Positions 35,836-45,887 of a stretch of DNA of 64,000 nucleotides are shown piece by piece. Within the stretch, counting starts at the first letter, position 1, and each line of letters starts with the position of its first letter. The stretch is from an uncultured Caryophanales bacterium (GTDB taxonomy: Bacteria; Bacillota_I; Bacilli_A; RFN20; CAG-826): contig CAMOEI010000002.1 in the NCBI GenBank assembly GCA_946612115.1, positions 1 to 64,000 of the forward strand, written 5' to 3'. A program made the translations under genes and the position numbers. The notes beneath the pieces were generated by a model that did no database searches, was not told the DNA's origin, and was given only the letters and a program-made list of their open reading frames with translations.

Positions 35836-38800
35836 ATGAAAAAACAACTAATTCCTTTAGGCTTATGTCTTCTCGGTGCAACCGCGATGGTTTTACCGAC
35901 AGCTTTAACTAAGCCAGGAGTGGAGAGTTGTGAAGAAGCTTTAGATGATCCAATTACTTATGAAACTCCTAAAGAAGTTAAATTGAGTGAATTTAGACAA
36001 GTTAGAGCGGAAGAAGAGATGAAAATCCCTTCGAAAGTCACTCTTCACTACATCAACGATGACGCAGAATGTGAAACTCGTAGATTTTATACCTGGGTCA
36101 CAGGATATGACGGAATCGAAAGAAAACCTGACACGATTAGCGCAACTAAAATCGATATCACATTAGATTTTGATGAGATTAAAAATTACGAGAATATGCC
36201 AAGTCTCTTCTTCATTATTAAGAAGGCTGGTACTTGGGCAGGTCAATCAGAAGACGTCGAGCTTAAATATGAAAGATTCCAAGAGCAGATGCAAGACATC
36301 GGTGAAGGAAAATATTCCTTAGAACTTTGGCTCATTCCTGGAGAAGGTAGTGCGATTGAATTCTGCATTTCTGAAGAAGAAACAAAAATTCCAAAAATCG
36401 CTACTGCAAAATTCACAGATTGGAAGACTATTCACTGTGTGAGTAGTGATCCTTCTACTCATCCTCTTTGGTACAAAGTTTACGCTTTTGATAAGGTTTA
36501 TTTAAATGCGACCCCACAAGCTCAAGCCAATATGAAAGAGTATTACCTCTTTAAAGAAGGTAACCCAACAACAAGTGAGTTTGATATCGTCTTAAATAAC
36601 ACCGCCAAGATTAATGTTCAATATTATATTGAATCCAAATATCCTGGCTATGAAGATAAACCAGAAAGAAAAGCCTTTGTCAGTTACGAGTACTTATATA
36701 AAACAAGTCGATTCACCCAATACTATACCTATACTGGTGATGACCTTGGAATGACCTACACTCCTGAAAAGACCACCTTCAAAGTTTGGTCTCCAATTTC
36801 TGCGAATGTCTTGGTGAAAATCTACGACTCAGGAAAACCGAGATCTCTATATCCTCAAGAAGGTATCGATAGCGGTGAAACCCACTCCATGTACTATACC
36901 GGAAGTGGTGTTTGGGAGCTCACTGTTATTGGAGATTTAAAAGACAAATACTATACCTATCAAGTCACTAATCCAAATGGTACAAATATCGAAGCGATGG
37001 ATCCATACGCTAAAGCGTGTGGTATTAATGGTGTTCGTGGTTATATCTATGACCACAACGCTCCAGAAGCTAATCCAGAAGATTGGAATAATGTTCCTAC
37101 TATTTGGGATGGCAAAGCTGGATATGACATTAAAACACCAAATGAATTAACCCCTTATGAAATCCATATTAGAGATTTAACAATGGATGATACTTGGCAA
37201 GGTACATCTACTAGAGGTACATACGCAGCTTTCGCTGAAAAGGGAACAACTTATAGTGAAAGATATGGTAATAAAGACTATACAGTTAAGACCGGCTTCG
37301 ATCATATCGAAGAATTAGGCGTTAACGCTATTCAAATCTTACCAATGTTTGATCATGACGATGATGAAAGACCTGGCAAGATGAAATTTAACTGGGGATA
37401 TAACCCACTTAACTACAATTGTGTTGAAGGTGGTTACTCCTCAAATCCTGAAGATCCATTAAATAGAATCGTTGAATTCAAAAACTTAGTTAAACAATAT
37501 GCGAATAACGCAAATCACACTAGAGTGATTATGGATGTTGTTTATAACCATGTCTCTAGCGCTGCGTCATCTTGCTTTACTAAGATTATGCCTAAGTATT
37601 ATTTCAGATACGACAGTAACTGGAATTACACCGATGGTAGTGGATGTTCTAACGAAGTGAAAACTGAAGCCCCAATGATGAGCAAATACATTGTCGACTC
37701 ATTAAAATGGTGGGCTAGTGAATATAAGATTAAAGGTTTCCGTTTCGACTTAATGGGATTAATCGATACTGAAACTATTAAAGCCGCTAGAAAAGCTTTA
37801 AATAACATCGATCCAGATATCTTTATCTATGGAGAAGGATGGACCTCAATTGCTGGATATAATGGAGATCCTGGCACCTATGGTGCAGACTCCGCAAATA
37901 TCTATTCCAAACTCTATCCTGATATCGCTAGTGGATATGTTGGAGCATTTAACGATAGCGGTAGAGATTCTATCCGTGGTGGAAACGACCATGGATATGG
38001 CACAAATAACTCCTATCCAAGTTGGGGTTATGTTACCCAAGGCAAAAATGATGGCGCTGGTAAAATTGGGGCAATTTACGATATGTTCCAAGGCGTCCAT
38101 AGTGGAAAGGGTGGAAACCCAAATCAATGCATTAACTATGTTAGCTGTCACGATAACTACACAGTCTGGGATCAATTAAGATATTGTATGGCTGAAAAAG
38201 GTTACACTGATAGAACTAGTACTTTATATGACAATAGTGGTCGCCCAGTTAAGGGTGGAGAACCTGCTATTAGCGAAGTTGTTAGTGGCTCTATTATGGC
38301 GCACGGCATCGTTATGGCGTCTAACGGAGTAGCCTTCATTCAAGGTGGAGAAGAAATTTATCGTACAAAGACAATTTCTAAGACCGCTAACGACGCTCAA
38401 GGCATTAAAGCTACCCCAGAATATGAAGAATTGATGGCTGGTGGAGCGGAAGCCTATGTCCGTCCATTCCCAGATTATGAAACTTATGTCGATCCTAAAG
38501 AAAGACAAGTTGAAGCTTTATCTACTGGTGAAGTAAGAATGTATGGAGATACCGAAATAGTCTCCCATAACTCTTATAAACTCCCAGATAGCATCAACTC
38601 ATTTAAATGGGATCGTAAAATCCATGTTGGTAACTGCATTACCTATAACTATAAAGAAACATGGCAAAAGATGGTTGAAGTTCATAAGACTAACACCAAA
38701 TTTGACTACAATACCTATCAAACCGCTGGATTCTCCAAGTGGGAAGGTAATGGTTCTGTTGGTATGTTTAACCCAGGCGGAATCCATATCGCAATTTTCT

Positions 38801-38940
38801 CACGTGATGGTGGTTCTTTAGAAACTGGTAATATCACTTCAACATTTAAATCCAAAGATTATTCAATTTCCGCATCTGACGGTAAATACTATTTAAATGC
38901 CTATAGGTACACGATTGTGGCCTGGCCAAAATGGAATTAA
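35836..38940 (+). CDS. pulA: Secreted type I pullulanase (GH13 with CBM41 and CBM48)
   Basis: Cleaves alpha-1,6 branch points of pullulan and amylopectin. 1034 residues with a signal peptide but no lipobox. CBM41-like sequence occupies about 55-290, a CBM48 (TTFKVWSPISANVLVKIY) about 300-400, then the GH13 barrel. The type I hallmark YNWGYDP appears as FNWGYNP. The catalytic residues fit D638 (FRFDLMG), E667 (YGEGW) and D773 (SCHDNYT). VIMDVVYNHVSS is also present. TGGAGG precedes the ATG. No C-terminal anchor is seen, so it may be released or held by its binding modules. Confidence 0.93.
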   Translation: MKKQLIPLGLCLLGATAMVLPTALTKPGVESCEEALDDPITYETPKEVKLSEFRQVRAEEEMKIPSKVTLHYINDDAECETRRFYTWVTGYDGIERKPDTISATKIDITLDFDEIKNYENMPSLFFIIKKAGTWAGQSEDVELKYERFQEQMQDIGEGKYSLELWLIPGEGSAIEFCISEEETKIPKIATAKFTDWKTIHCVSSDPSTHPLWYKVYAFDKVYLNATPQAQANMKEYYLFKEGNPTTSEFDIVLNNTAKINVQYYIESKYPGYEDKPERKAFVSYEYLYKTSRFTQYYTYTGDDLGMTYTPEKTTFKVWSPISANVLVKIYDSGKPRSLYPQEGIDSGETHSMYYTGSGVWELTVIGDLKDKYYTYQVTNPNGTNIEAMDPYAKACGINGVRGYIYDHNAPEANPEDWNNVPTIWDGKAGYDIKTPNELTPYEIHIRDLTMDDTWQGTSTRGTYAAFAEKGTTYSERYGNKDYTVKTGFDHIEELGVNAIQILPMFDHDDDERPGKMKFNWGYNPLNYNCVEGGYSSNPEDPLNRIVEFKNLVKQYANNANHTRVIMDVVYNHVSSAASSCFTKIMPKYYFRYDSNWNYTDGSGCSNEVKTEAPMMSKYIVDSLKWWASEYKIKGFRFDLMGLIDTETIKAARKALNNIDPDIFIYGEGWTSIAGYNGDPGTYGADSANIYSKLYPDIASGYVGAFNDSGRDSIRGGNDHGYGTNNSYPSWGYVTQGKNDGAGKIGAIYDMFQGVHSGKGGNPNQCINYVSCHDNYTVWDQLRYCMAEKGYTDRTSTLYDNSGRPVKGGEPAISEVVSGSIMAHGIVMASNGVAFIQGGEEIYRTKTISKTANDAQGIKATPEYEELMAGGAEAYVRPFPDYETYVDPKERQVEALSTGEVRMYGDTEIVSHNSYKLPDSINSFKWDRKIHVGNCITYNYKETWQKMVEVHKTNTKFDYNTYQTAGFSKWEGNGSVGMFNPGGIHIAIFSRDGGSLETGNITSTFKSKDYSISASDGKYYLNAYRYTIVAWPKWN

Positions 38941-38953
38941 GGAGGGCATGAAT

Positions 38954-39913
38954 ATGAAAAAGAATGTATTATTTGTTGCTTCCTTATTAGCTGCTAGTGT
39001 TCTTACTGGATGTGCTCCAGCGACTTATTCATCTAGTTTTGCTAATGATTTAAAAGTCACTGAAGTTGAACTCGATGTCACTTACTATAAAGCAAGTGAA
39101 GCTGGTGAACAATTTACAATTACCCCAACCATTCACTATAGAGATGATAAAGAAGTCAAAGTCGGACAAAAGTGGATTTCTAGCAATGAAAAAGTTGCTA
39201 CTGTTGATAATGGAGTGGTCACTACTTTAATGGGTGGTCACTGCAATATCTCCTTTATTGCTGGAATGAAAATGGCGAGTTGTTATGTCCAGGTTCCAAA
39301 AGATGACGCACCAACGCCTGGAGGAGATACCCCTGTTACCCCTGGTGAATTCCAAATTTCTTTAGATAAAGAAGAATTAACATTAAAACCTACTGAAACA
39401 TATACATTACGCGCAACTACAAGTGAAGCCGCTGAAGTTATTTGGACTTCAACTAATGAAGCGGTTGCCACAGTTAGTAATGGTGTCGTTTCTGCATTAA
39501 GTGAAGGAACAACAACTATTGTTGCTTCCGCTAATGGAAAATACGCTAGATGTGAAGTTACAGTTAGTGATGAAGAATTTGACCCAGGTCAACCTCAAGA
39601 CGAAGATATGACTGTTAAAGTTTACTTCTTCATCGACTATAACAACGTTGATGATGAAGACACTACTGGCAAAAAACTCTTATCGTTCTTCTGGTGGTAT
39701 GAAGATCGTCCAATCGCTGAAAGTGGTAAGGTACCTCCTACCCCAAGTGTTGCCCCTGATAAGGCATTCCCATATTTCGCGGGTTGGTCTGATCACTCAT
39801 TAGTCGATAGCAAGAGTCAATTAATTGACTTAAGTACATATGTTATTGGAAGTAGATCCTATATCTATATCTATGGTATTTGGACCGACAATCAAGGAGG
39901 TTTATTAGGCTAA
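38954..39913 (+). CDS. Lipoprotein with Ig-like (Big_2) domains
   Basis: 319 residues from the ATG at 38954, which gives a lipoprotein signal (LTGC) and sits 8-9 bp behind AAGGAGGG; an ATG two codons upstream (38948) is also possible. Two Big_2-type domains (about 25-110 and 135-215) carry the family pattern IWTSTNEAVATVSNGVV. The last 100 residues contain paired tryptophans and tyrosines (FFWWYEDRP; FPYFAGWSDH) and end in a short InlB-like stretch. A display or binding role on the surface is inferred from its operon. Confidence 0.78.
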   Translation: MKKNVLFVASLLAASVLTGCAPATYSSSFANDLKVTEVELDVTYYKASEAGEQFTITPTIHYRDDKEVKVGQKWISSNEKVATVDNGVVTTLMGGHCNISFIAGMKMASCYVQVPKDDAPTPGGDTPVTPGEFQISLDKEELTLKPTETYTLRATTSEAAEVIWTSTNEAVATVSNGVVSALSEGTTTIVASANGKYARCEVTVSDEEFDPGQPQDEDMTVKVYFFIDYNNVDDEDTTGKKLLSFFWWYEDRPIAESGKVPPTPSVAPDKAFPYFAGWSDHSLVDSKSQLIDLSTYVIGSRSYIYIYGIWTDNQGGLLG

Positions 39914-39914
39914 T

Positions 39915-42900
39915 ATGAAAAAGATTAAATTTCTCATTCCTCTCGCCTTATTTGGTTTGATGCTTTCTAGCTGCGACGCTAATGAGCTGAGAAAGAATTA
40001 TTCTCAATCCGATTTAGATATCGATACTCCTTGGGTAGATTATTATCTACCTGCAACTGGAGTAGAGTTCGCTGAAGGAGAAGAATTCCTCCAATTAAAT
40101 AAAGGTGAAACACATAATTATAACTATTCATTATCACCTAGTGGAGCAACTTCAAACTCTCTAGTTTGGAGTAGTGATGAACAAAGTGTGGCAACAGTTG
40201 ATAATGGTTTACTTACCGCCGTTGGAGCAGGTGAGGCAACTATTAAAGTCAGTTCTCCAGAAGAGATGTTTGATCCTGTTGAACTCAGCGTTGTTGTTAA
40301 TGTCCCATTAGAAGATTTCTCAGTCTCTGTTCCTGATAAATTTGACTGGGAAGTCAGTCAACCATTAGAAGTTACTTATACCCCTAACGATACAACTTAT
40401 CGCGATTTAGTATTTTCTATTGAAAATCCAAGCGAAGAAGATGTCGTTAGTGTTGATAATGAAGGAGTAATTCATACTACTAGAGCTAATGGCACCGCTA
40501 CTTTAAGAGTCCATAGTGACTATTTAGGTGCGGAAAAAGATAAAACATATCCAATCGTTGTTCAAAACGTTCCAATCAACTCTTTAGCGGTTGATTATGA
40601 AGAAGGTCAAGAACACACCAATTATTTAGAAGTTGATGAAGCAATGAAATTTAAATATGTCATCACTCCAGATAATGCTTCTGACTATGTCAGATATGGT
40701 GTCAAATTTGTTTCTAGTGATGAAAGCGTTTTAACTATTGACCCTGCAACTGGAGTTGCTAGAGGTGTTAACCCTGGTACCGCTAATGTTTCAGTAGTCT
40801 GTAAAGATACAACTTCTACTCCAAAAGAAATTACTGTTTATCAATCTTCAGTTACTTCTTTAAGCGAAGTTCATTTAGATGATGAAGTTTTATCTAATGA
40901 TGAAACTAATCCTCTTACTACAAGATTACATTTTAATGCAAATTACACTAATGCAGCGGGAAGTGGAACACTTAATGATAAAGTTCCAAATAGATGGACA
41001 GTTAGTTATTCTTCTGATGACGAAGAAATCGTCACAGTTGATAATACTGGATTAGTTGAAGCTAAAAACCCAGGAACCGCTAATGTTAAAGTTACAGTTA
41101 GTGATGGAGAACACACTCTTGAACAAGAAAAAGAAGTCAGTGTTTACATGGTTTCTAAATCTGTGAAGATTAATTCTTCATCCTCTGTTTTATATACTGA
41201 TACTTCATTAGAATTAACCGCGAGTATCACTCCTACTAATGTTAGTGATGATACAATCGCCTGGTCAGTTGAACCTGCTGGAGTGGTTACTTTAGAACCT
41301 AACGGTAAATCTGTCACTGTTACAAGTGTTGAAGATGAACTCGATGAACCAGCAGTGGTCACAATTACCGCAAGTAATGAAGCTGCTGCTCATGGTGGAG
41401 TGACTGGTTCATTTGAATTAACTGTTAAAGAAAGAGCGGTTAATTTTGAAGCAGGTACTATGTACCTCGTTGGTAATAGAGCCTTTAATACTGGCACTTC
41501 CGCAAGTGGACATACTAGCTGGTATACCGCAGATGGTAGCAACCCAAGAGCGGCAAGATATGCTTATACCTTTGCTACTGAATGTTACGATCCAGATATA
41601 ACCAACCAATATAAGGGAACATTACATTTACATGAAGGCGATGAATTTAGATTCTTTGTTGGAAGTGATTATTACGTCCCATTATTTGAAAGTGGCATTG
41701 ATGATCAAGGCAACCCATGGACTGCCTATCACATCCAACACACTGATGGAGCGTTCATTACTGAAAAATTGTCGTTAAAAGACGCTACTAATGCTGAAAC
41801 TAATATCGTTGTTAACGAAACTGGTTATTATGACTTCTACGCAAAGCGTTACGCTAAAGCGGATAGCAATGACTGGTATCAATTATATATTTGTGAAACA
41901 CCTGCTATCGAAGTCGAGATTGCAAATGCATCTATGGGACTTGATGATACCTTCACAATCAAACCAGTTAATGTTATTGGTGAAGTTAGTTACAACGTTA
42001 CTGAAAATACCGCTAATGCTGAATTCGAAGATGGCGTTATTACCGCCACAGGAGATGAAGGTAGAGTGGTAGTTTCCGTTAACGATAGTAGAGAAGGCAC
42101 ACCAGTTGTTGTTACTGTTAATATCGTTGATGGTGCAAGTGGAGTTTCTAAAACGATTTATGTCAATGGAAACGGACACGCCAATAAAGATAGTGCTAAA
42201 TTATTCGCACGCACTTGGGCAGAAAGTAGTTCAACAATCTTACCAAGAGACAATGAATTTACATTAGTCACTGGACAAAGCATTGTTTATTCAGTTTCTA
42301 TTCCAGTTGAACATAATATGATTGTTATTGTTAGAGAAAGCCCATTAGCGACACATCTAGTTTGGGAAGGCGAATATTTCTGGGGACAAACCCAAGACTT
42401 AAATATCCCAACTGATGGTAAAGATATGTTTGTCTCTACTGGTTATAAGACTGTTGGAGAAGGCGAAGAGGCCAAAGAATTCCTCTCTGGAGTTTGGGAT
42501 GTCTTTGATCCGAATACAGTTTACGAAGAAGAAAAAGTCTTTGAAAAAGATCGCCCATATATTATCGGTTCTAGTGATTATTCAACAGGAACCTCAACTA
42601 TTGGCACAGGTTGGACTGTAGCGCAATCTTACAAAGTCACTGAGACTGAAGATGATCCAAGTTATTACACACAATTTGTCGCAGATATCACATTCCGTGA
42701 AAACGATGAATGGAGAGGCTTATACGGAAACGGCACTTCACTCGTTGATGGTAATCAAGGATGGATTAGTAATGTTCAATCAACTGAAGGTGCCTTTAGT
42801 GGAACCGATCCAGAAATGACATTGTTAGCGAATAGCAACATTAAGGTTAACAAACCTGGAACATATCACATTTGTATCAAAGTCTTACTCAACGATGGTG

Positions 42901-44552
42901 GATGGCAGATTTATGTTAAATCTAACGAAGAACCAACACCTGTTGAAGGTCCATTTGTTCAATATCATCGTGGAGAAGAATGGATTAAAGAAGATTTAGT
43001 TGAAAATCCAGGCAATCCAAACGAATACATGGGTTCTCTTGAGCTCAACGCTAATGAAGAATTTGTCTTCTTTGTTGGTGAAGAAGATTGGAGACACTAC
43101 GAGAATAAGAAAGCAGGTTCTGCAGATGAAGTTGTTGCCGGTATAGTTGACCCAACTAATTTCATGGCGAGTGTTGCAGGAACATATACCTTCTATGTTG
43201 AAAAAGCAGAACACGGACAAGTATTTATTGCATATACCGCTCCAGTAGTCCCACCAGTGGAACCAGATTTACATACTTTGTATTTCACAAACAATAAGGG
43301 ATTTAGTGGAGACGCATACGTTTACGCATTTAAGGGAAGTGTGGCAAACGCCGAATTCCCAGGTGTGGCAATGACTTATGTTGAGAAAGATCAATTTAAC
43401 GCAGATGTTTATAGCGCATCAATTGATTACGCTTTATATGACACTGTTATCTTCTCGATGGTTGATGGTGGCACAAAGATTCAAACAAAGGATATCGCTA
43501 TTTCTGAATTTGGTAGTGAACATGATGGAGCGTATTATCTAGATACCGCTGATGAGCAAGGTCATTATGATTGTGGCTTCTATAAGTTCGAACATTACGA
43601 GCCAACTCCAGAAGAACCAGAATTAACAAGCATCACATTAAGTGGAACATATAAAATAACCTTTGAACTTAATGAAGAGTTCACGCATGAAGGTTTAGTG
43701 GTCACCGCTCATTATTCTCAAGAGAAAGCTGATGAAGTAGTTACTTCTAGTGCAACATTCTCTAATCCAGATATGACAACCGCTGGTAAAAAGACCATCA
43801 CTGTTAGCTACTCTGATACATATGGAGAAGCAAGTACCACCTATGAAATCACTGTTAATGGTAGTGAACCAGTTGATCCAGATGAAATTACAATTTATTT
43901 CACTAATAACTGGAAATGGACAGCTGTTAATGCTTATGTTTTCAAAGGCGGAACTCCAAAAACTGCTTGGCCAGGAGAAGCAATGACTAAAGTCGGCAGA
44001 AACAGTGACTTAGATGACATCTATAGTTTCACAGTGGATAAATCTGAATTTGATACATTAATTATCAATAACGGTTTAGGCGGAGACGCCAATCAAACAG
44101 TGGATATTGATTTAACTAATGTTGAAACTAACCAAGCTTACTATTGTAGTGGAAGAGAAACGCCACTAGATGACACTACAAAAGTCACAGTTGGAACATG
44201 GACATTCTCTGCTGACGCCATCATTGACGAAGCAGATGTTATGAAGATCTATGTAACAAATAGTCAATACTGGAACAATTTGAAAGTTTATATTTTCAAT
44301 AATGAAACCAAAGCCGAAAAAGCTGGTTGGCCAGGCGTTGAATTAAAATATGAATATACCAATGATCAAAGTCAAGGTGTCTATTCATTCGAAATCTATA
44401 CCGTTAATTACGACGCTTTCATTGTCAATGGTAGCGGCGGACAAACTATCGATATCTTGCTAAGTTATCTTACTGGTGGTAATAACTCGGTTTGGATTAA
44501 AGATACCAAAGTCGGCGACAAATACGAAGTTGGATATTGGAAAAAATCTTAA
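39915..44552 (+). CDS. Giant Ig-repeat lipoprotein with three C-terminal CBM26 starch-binding modules
   Basis: 1545 residues, no catalytic domain seen. A lipoprotein signal (LSSC) is followed by about five to six Ig-like Big_2 domains (to ~510), then several beta-rich modules beginning with patterns such as MYLVGNRAFNTG, IYVNGNGHANKD, PYIIGSSDYSTG and FVQYHRGEEW (510-1110). Three modules match CBM26, with their start patterns at residues about 1120 (LYFTNNKGFSGDAYVYAF), 1325 (IYFTNNWKW with AWPGEAM) and 1442 (IYVTNSQYWNN with GWPGVEL). A Big_3-like domain (TSITLSGTYKITFELNEEF) lies between the first two. It probably presents starch to the enzymes of the operon. It is the last gene before the terminator at 44562. 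Confidence 0.88.
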   Translation: MKKIKFLIPLALFGLMLSSCDANELRKNYSQSDLDIDTPWVDYYLPATGVEFAEGEEFLQLNKGETHNYNYSLSPSGATSNSLVWSSDEQSVATVDNGLLTAVGAGEATIKVSSPEEMFDPVELSVVVNVPLEDFSVSVPDKFDWEVSQPLEVTYTPNDTTYRDLVFSIENPSEEDVVSVDNEGVIHTTRANGTATLRVHSDYLGAEKDKTYPIVVQNVPINSLAVDYEEGQEHTNYLEVDEAMKFKYVITPDNASDYVRYGVKFVSSDESVLTIDPATGVARGVNPGTANVSVVCKDTTSTPKEITVYQSSVTSLSEVHLDDEVLSNDETNPLTTRLHFNANYTNAAGSGTLNDKVPNRWTVSYSSDDEEIVTVDNTGLVEAKNPGTANVKVTVSDGEHTLEQEKEVSVYMVSKSVKINSSSSVLYTDTSLELTASITPTNVSDDTIAWSVEPAGVVTLEPNGKSVTVTSVEDELDEPAVVTITASNEAAAHGGVTGSFELTVKERAVNFEAGTMYLVGNRAFNTGTSASGHTSWYTADGSNPRAARYAYTFATECYDPDITNQYKGTLHLHEGDEFRFFVGSDYYVPLFESGIDDQGNPWTAYHIQHTDGAFITEKLSLKDATNAETNIVVNETGYYDFYAKRYAKADSNDWYQLYICETPAIEVEIANASMGLDDTFTIKPVNVIGEVSYNVTENTANAEFEDGVITATGDEGRVVVSVNDSREGTPVVVTVNIVDGASGVSKTIYVNGNGHANKDSAKLFARTWAESSSTILPRDNEFTLVTGQSIVYSVSIPVEHNMIVIVRESPLATHLVWEGEYFWGQTQDLNIPTDGKDMFVSTGYKTVGEGEEAKEFLSGVWDVFDPNTVYEEEKVFEKDRPYIIGSSDYSTGTSTIGTGWTVAQSYKVTETEDDPSYYTQFVADITFRENDEWRGLYGNGTSLVDGNQGWISNVQSTEGAFSGTDPEMTLLANSNIKVNKPGTYHICIKVLLNDGGWQIYVKSNEEPTPVEGPFVQYHRGEEWIKEDLVENPGNPNEYMGSLELNANEEFVFFVGEEDWRHYENKKAGSADEVVAGIVDPTNFMASVAGTYTFYVEKAEHGQVFIAYTAPVVPPVEPDLHTLYFTNNKGFSGDAYVYAFKGSVANAEFPGVAMTYVEKDQFNADVYSASIDYALYDTVIFSMVDGGTKIQTKDIAISEFGSEHDGAYYLDTADEQGHYDCGFYKFEHYEPTPEEPELTSITLSGTYKITFELNEEFTHEGLVVTAHYSQEKADEVVTSSATFSNPDMTTAGKKTITVSYSDTYGEASTTYEITVNGSEPVDPDEITIYFTNNWKWTAVNAYVFKGGTPKTAWPGEAMTKVGRNSDLDDIYSFTVDKSEFDTLIINNGLGGDANQTVDIDLTNVETNQAYYCSGRETPLDDTTKVTVGTWTFSADAIIDEADVMKIYVTNSQYWNNLKVYIFNNETKAEKAGWPGVELKYEYTNDQSQGVYSFEIYTVNYDAFIVNGSGGQTIDILLSYLTGGNNSVWIKDTKVGDKYEVGYWKKS

Positions 44553-44561
44553 TCGATCAAT

Positions 44562-44587
44562 AGGAGCGACAACCTCGCTCCTTTCTA
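44562..44587 (+). terminator. Intrinsic terminator of the starch operon
   Basis: AGGAGCGA, CAACC loop, TCGCTCCT and a short T-rich tail, 10 bp after the stop codon. Confidence 0.75.
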
Positions 44588-44602
44588 TATAGGAGAAATA
44601 CT

Positions 44603-45148
44603 ATGAAAATGTTATTAGTGTTCGCGGACGGCTTTGAAGATGTTGAAGCTATCACTACCCGTGATGTGCTCATAAGAGCAGGGATAGAAGTTGATGATGT
44701 CACTATTAATCGCAACGGAGAAGTCATCGCCTCACATAAAATCCATTTAAAGGGCTTAAAAAGGCTCTCTACGACCAATTTAGGCGATTATAGTGGAATT
44801 ATCCTTCCAGGTGGAGTTAGAGGCGTAAATAACCTCATTAATAATGATGAAGTCATTAAGGCTGTTAGAGTCTTTGCAATAGCGGACCGTTTAGTGTGTG
44901 CGATATGCGCTGCTCCAATGGTCTTATCTGATGCAGGTGTATTAGATAAAAAGAGATATACTTGCTATCCAGGATGTGAAGAAGGACTAAGAGGAAACTA
45001 CACCGGAGAAGAAGTTGTAGTGGACGGTAATCTCATTACTGCAAGAAGTATGATGTATAGCATCCCGTTTGGATTAGCGATTGTTGAAAAGCTCTTAGGT
45101 AAAGAAAAGCGAGATCAGATCTATAATCAAATCGCTGGCATTAAGTAA
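44603..45148 (+). CDS. DJ-1/PfpI family protein
   Basis: 181 residues. It shows the DJ-1 fold pattern MKMLLVFADGFEDVEAITT at the N-terminus (with the conserved Glu) and the nucleophile elbow AICAAPMVL around a cysteine, followed by a C-terminal SRMM-like RSMMYSIPFGLAIVE helix. Members act as deglycases, chaperones or thiazole-related enzymes, so the exact role is open. TAGGAGAAA precedes the ATG. It is transcribed alone between two terminators. Confidence 0.9.
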   Translation: MKMLLVFADGFEDVEAITTRDVLIRAGIEVDDVTINRNGEVIASHKIHLKGLKRLSTTNLGDYSGIILPGGVRGVNNLINNDEVIKAVRVFAIADRLVCAICAAPMVLSDAGVLDKKRYTCYPGCEEGLRGNYTGEEVVVDGNLITARSMMYSIPFGLAIVEKLLGKEKRDQIYNQIAGIK

Positions 45149-45166
45149 GAGGCTGAAGCTTAATAA

Positions 45167-45216
45167 AAAAAGTGGTGTTCGGAACTATTAATGGTTCTAC
45201 AAGAACATCACTTTTT
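45167..45216. terminator. Bidirectional terminator between DJ-1 and PIN genes
   Basis: A 14-bp stem (45167-45180 with 45203-45216, one G-T pair) with A and T runs on its flanks. The T run serves DJ-1 and the complement of the A run serves the toxin gene on the minus strand. The stop codon region of the toxin begins at 45215. Confidence 0.8.
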
Positions 45217-45664
45217 ATTTAAGCATATTTATAGTGAGAAATTGTTCGGGGGTCAAAATCAATAGATCACTTTTTTCAAAATCTTTTACGTTATTTGTTA
45301 CAAGACATTTGATTGAGTGAATCTTGGCGGTTTTTTCTATTACTGCATCCTCATAATCATTAATCGGGCTATTAAGCGATTTTTTTGCATATGACGGTAA
45401 TAGTGGAAGAACATAGAATATATTAAAAAGATGATCTATAAACTCTTTCTTCTTTATTTCATCACTAACATATTTTCTTAATATGTAATAAATATCGGTG
45501 ATTTGTTTTGAAGAAATGCAAGCTTTTATTACACCAGTAGAAATATATCTTAATAGATATTGCGATGGTTTATAATCGTAATCACGATTAGTTAAAGCAT
45601 CAACAATGACATTAGTGTCGACAAAAATAGAATTAGATAAATTACTCTCTAGGAATGTCTTCAT
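45215..45664 (-). CDS. PIN-domain toxin
   Basis: 149 residues. PIN-domain RNase signatures are IFVDTNVIVDALTNRD (first acidic residue), YEDAVIEKTA (middle acidic residues) and LVTNNVKDFEKSDLLILTPEQFL at the C-terminus with its acidic residue. Such proteins cleave RNA and are held inactive by the partner antitoxin. The toxin start overlaps the antitoxin end by 23 bp, the usual arrangement. Confidence 0.85.
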   Translation of the reverse strand: MKTFLESNLSNSIFVDTNVIVDALTNRDYDYKPSQYLLRYISTGVIKACISSKQITDIYYILRKYVSDEIKKKEFIDHLFNIFYVLPLLPSYAKKSLNSPINDYEDAVIEKTAKIHSIKCLVTNNVKDFEKSDLLILTPEQFLTINMLK

Positions 45665-45848
45665 CTTCTAACACCTCATTAGGCAACATTCCAAAAAAAG
45701 ATTCGGTTTTTAATAAAAGAGAATTACTTTTTGGACATAAAAATACAGAAGGTTGCCCTTTATGTTTAATTTCAATTTCTTCCTCTAACGCTAGTTTTAG
45801 GTATTTTCCTAGGTTTTCTTTAAATTCAGTTGCGGTAATAGTGCACAT
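45642..45848 (-). CDS. Antitoxin, Phd/YefM-like
   Basis: 68 residues from the ATG at 45848, chosen because GGAGG lies 6-10 bp upstream (minus strand); the frame upstream to 45878 is probably untranslated. The pattern ITATEFKENLGKYLKLALEE followed by EIEIKHKGQPSVFLCP matches the Phd/YefM N-terminal DNA-binding fold. The C-terminal acidic tail (EVLEDEDIPRE) would bind the toxin. Two copies of TCGTGCGATT upstream may be its operator. Confidence 0.82.
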   Translation of the reverse strand: MCTITATEFKENLGKYLKLALEEEIEIKHKGQPSVFLCPKSNSLLLKTESFFGMLPNEVLEDEDIPRE

Positions 45849-45887
45849 AAGTTTACCTCCAACATTAGTATAGAACATAATGTTTAC

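Noticed and set aside
31559-44552. Amylosome with cohesin/dockerin modules
   Set aside because: I looked for the repeated DxDxDG-type dockerin loops and for cohesins in the starch proteins and found none; assembly, if any, must use other contacts.
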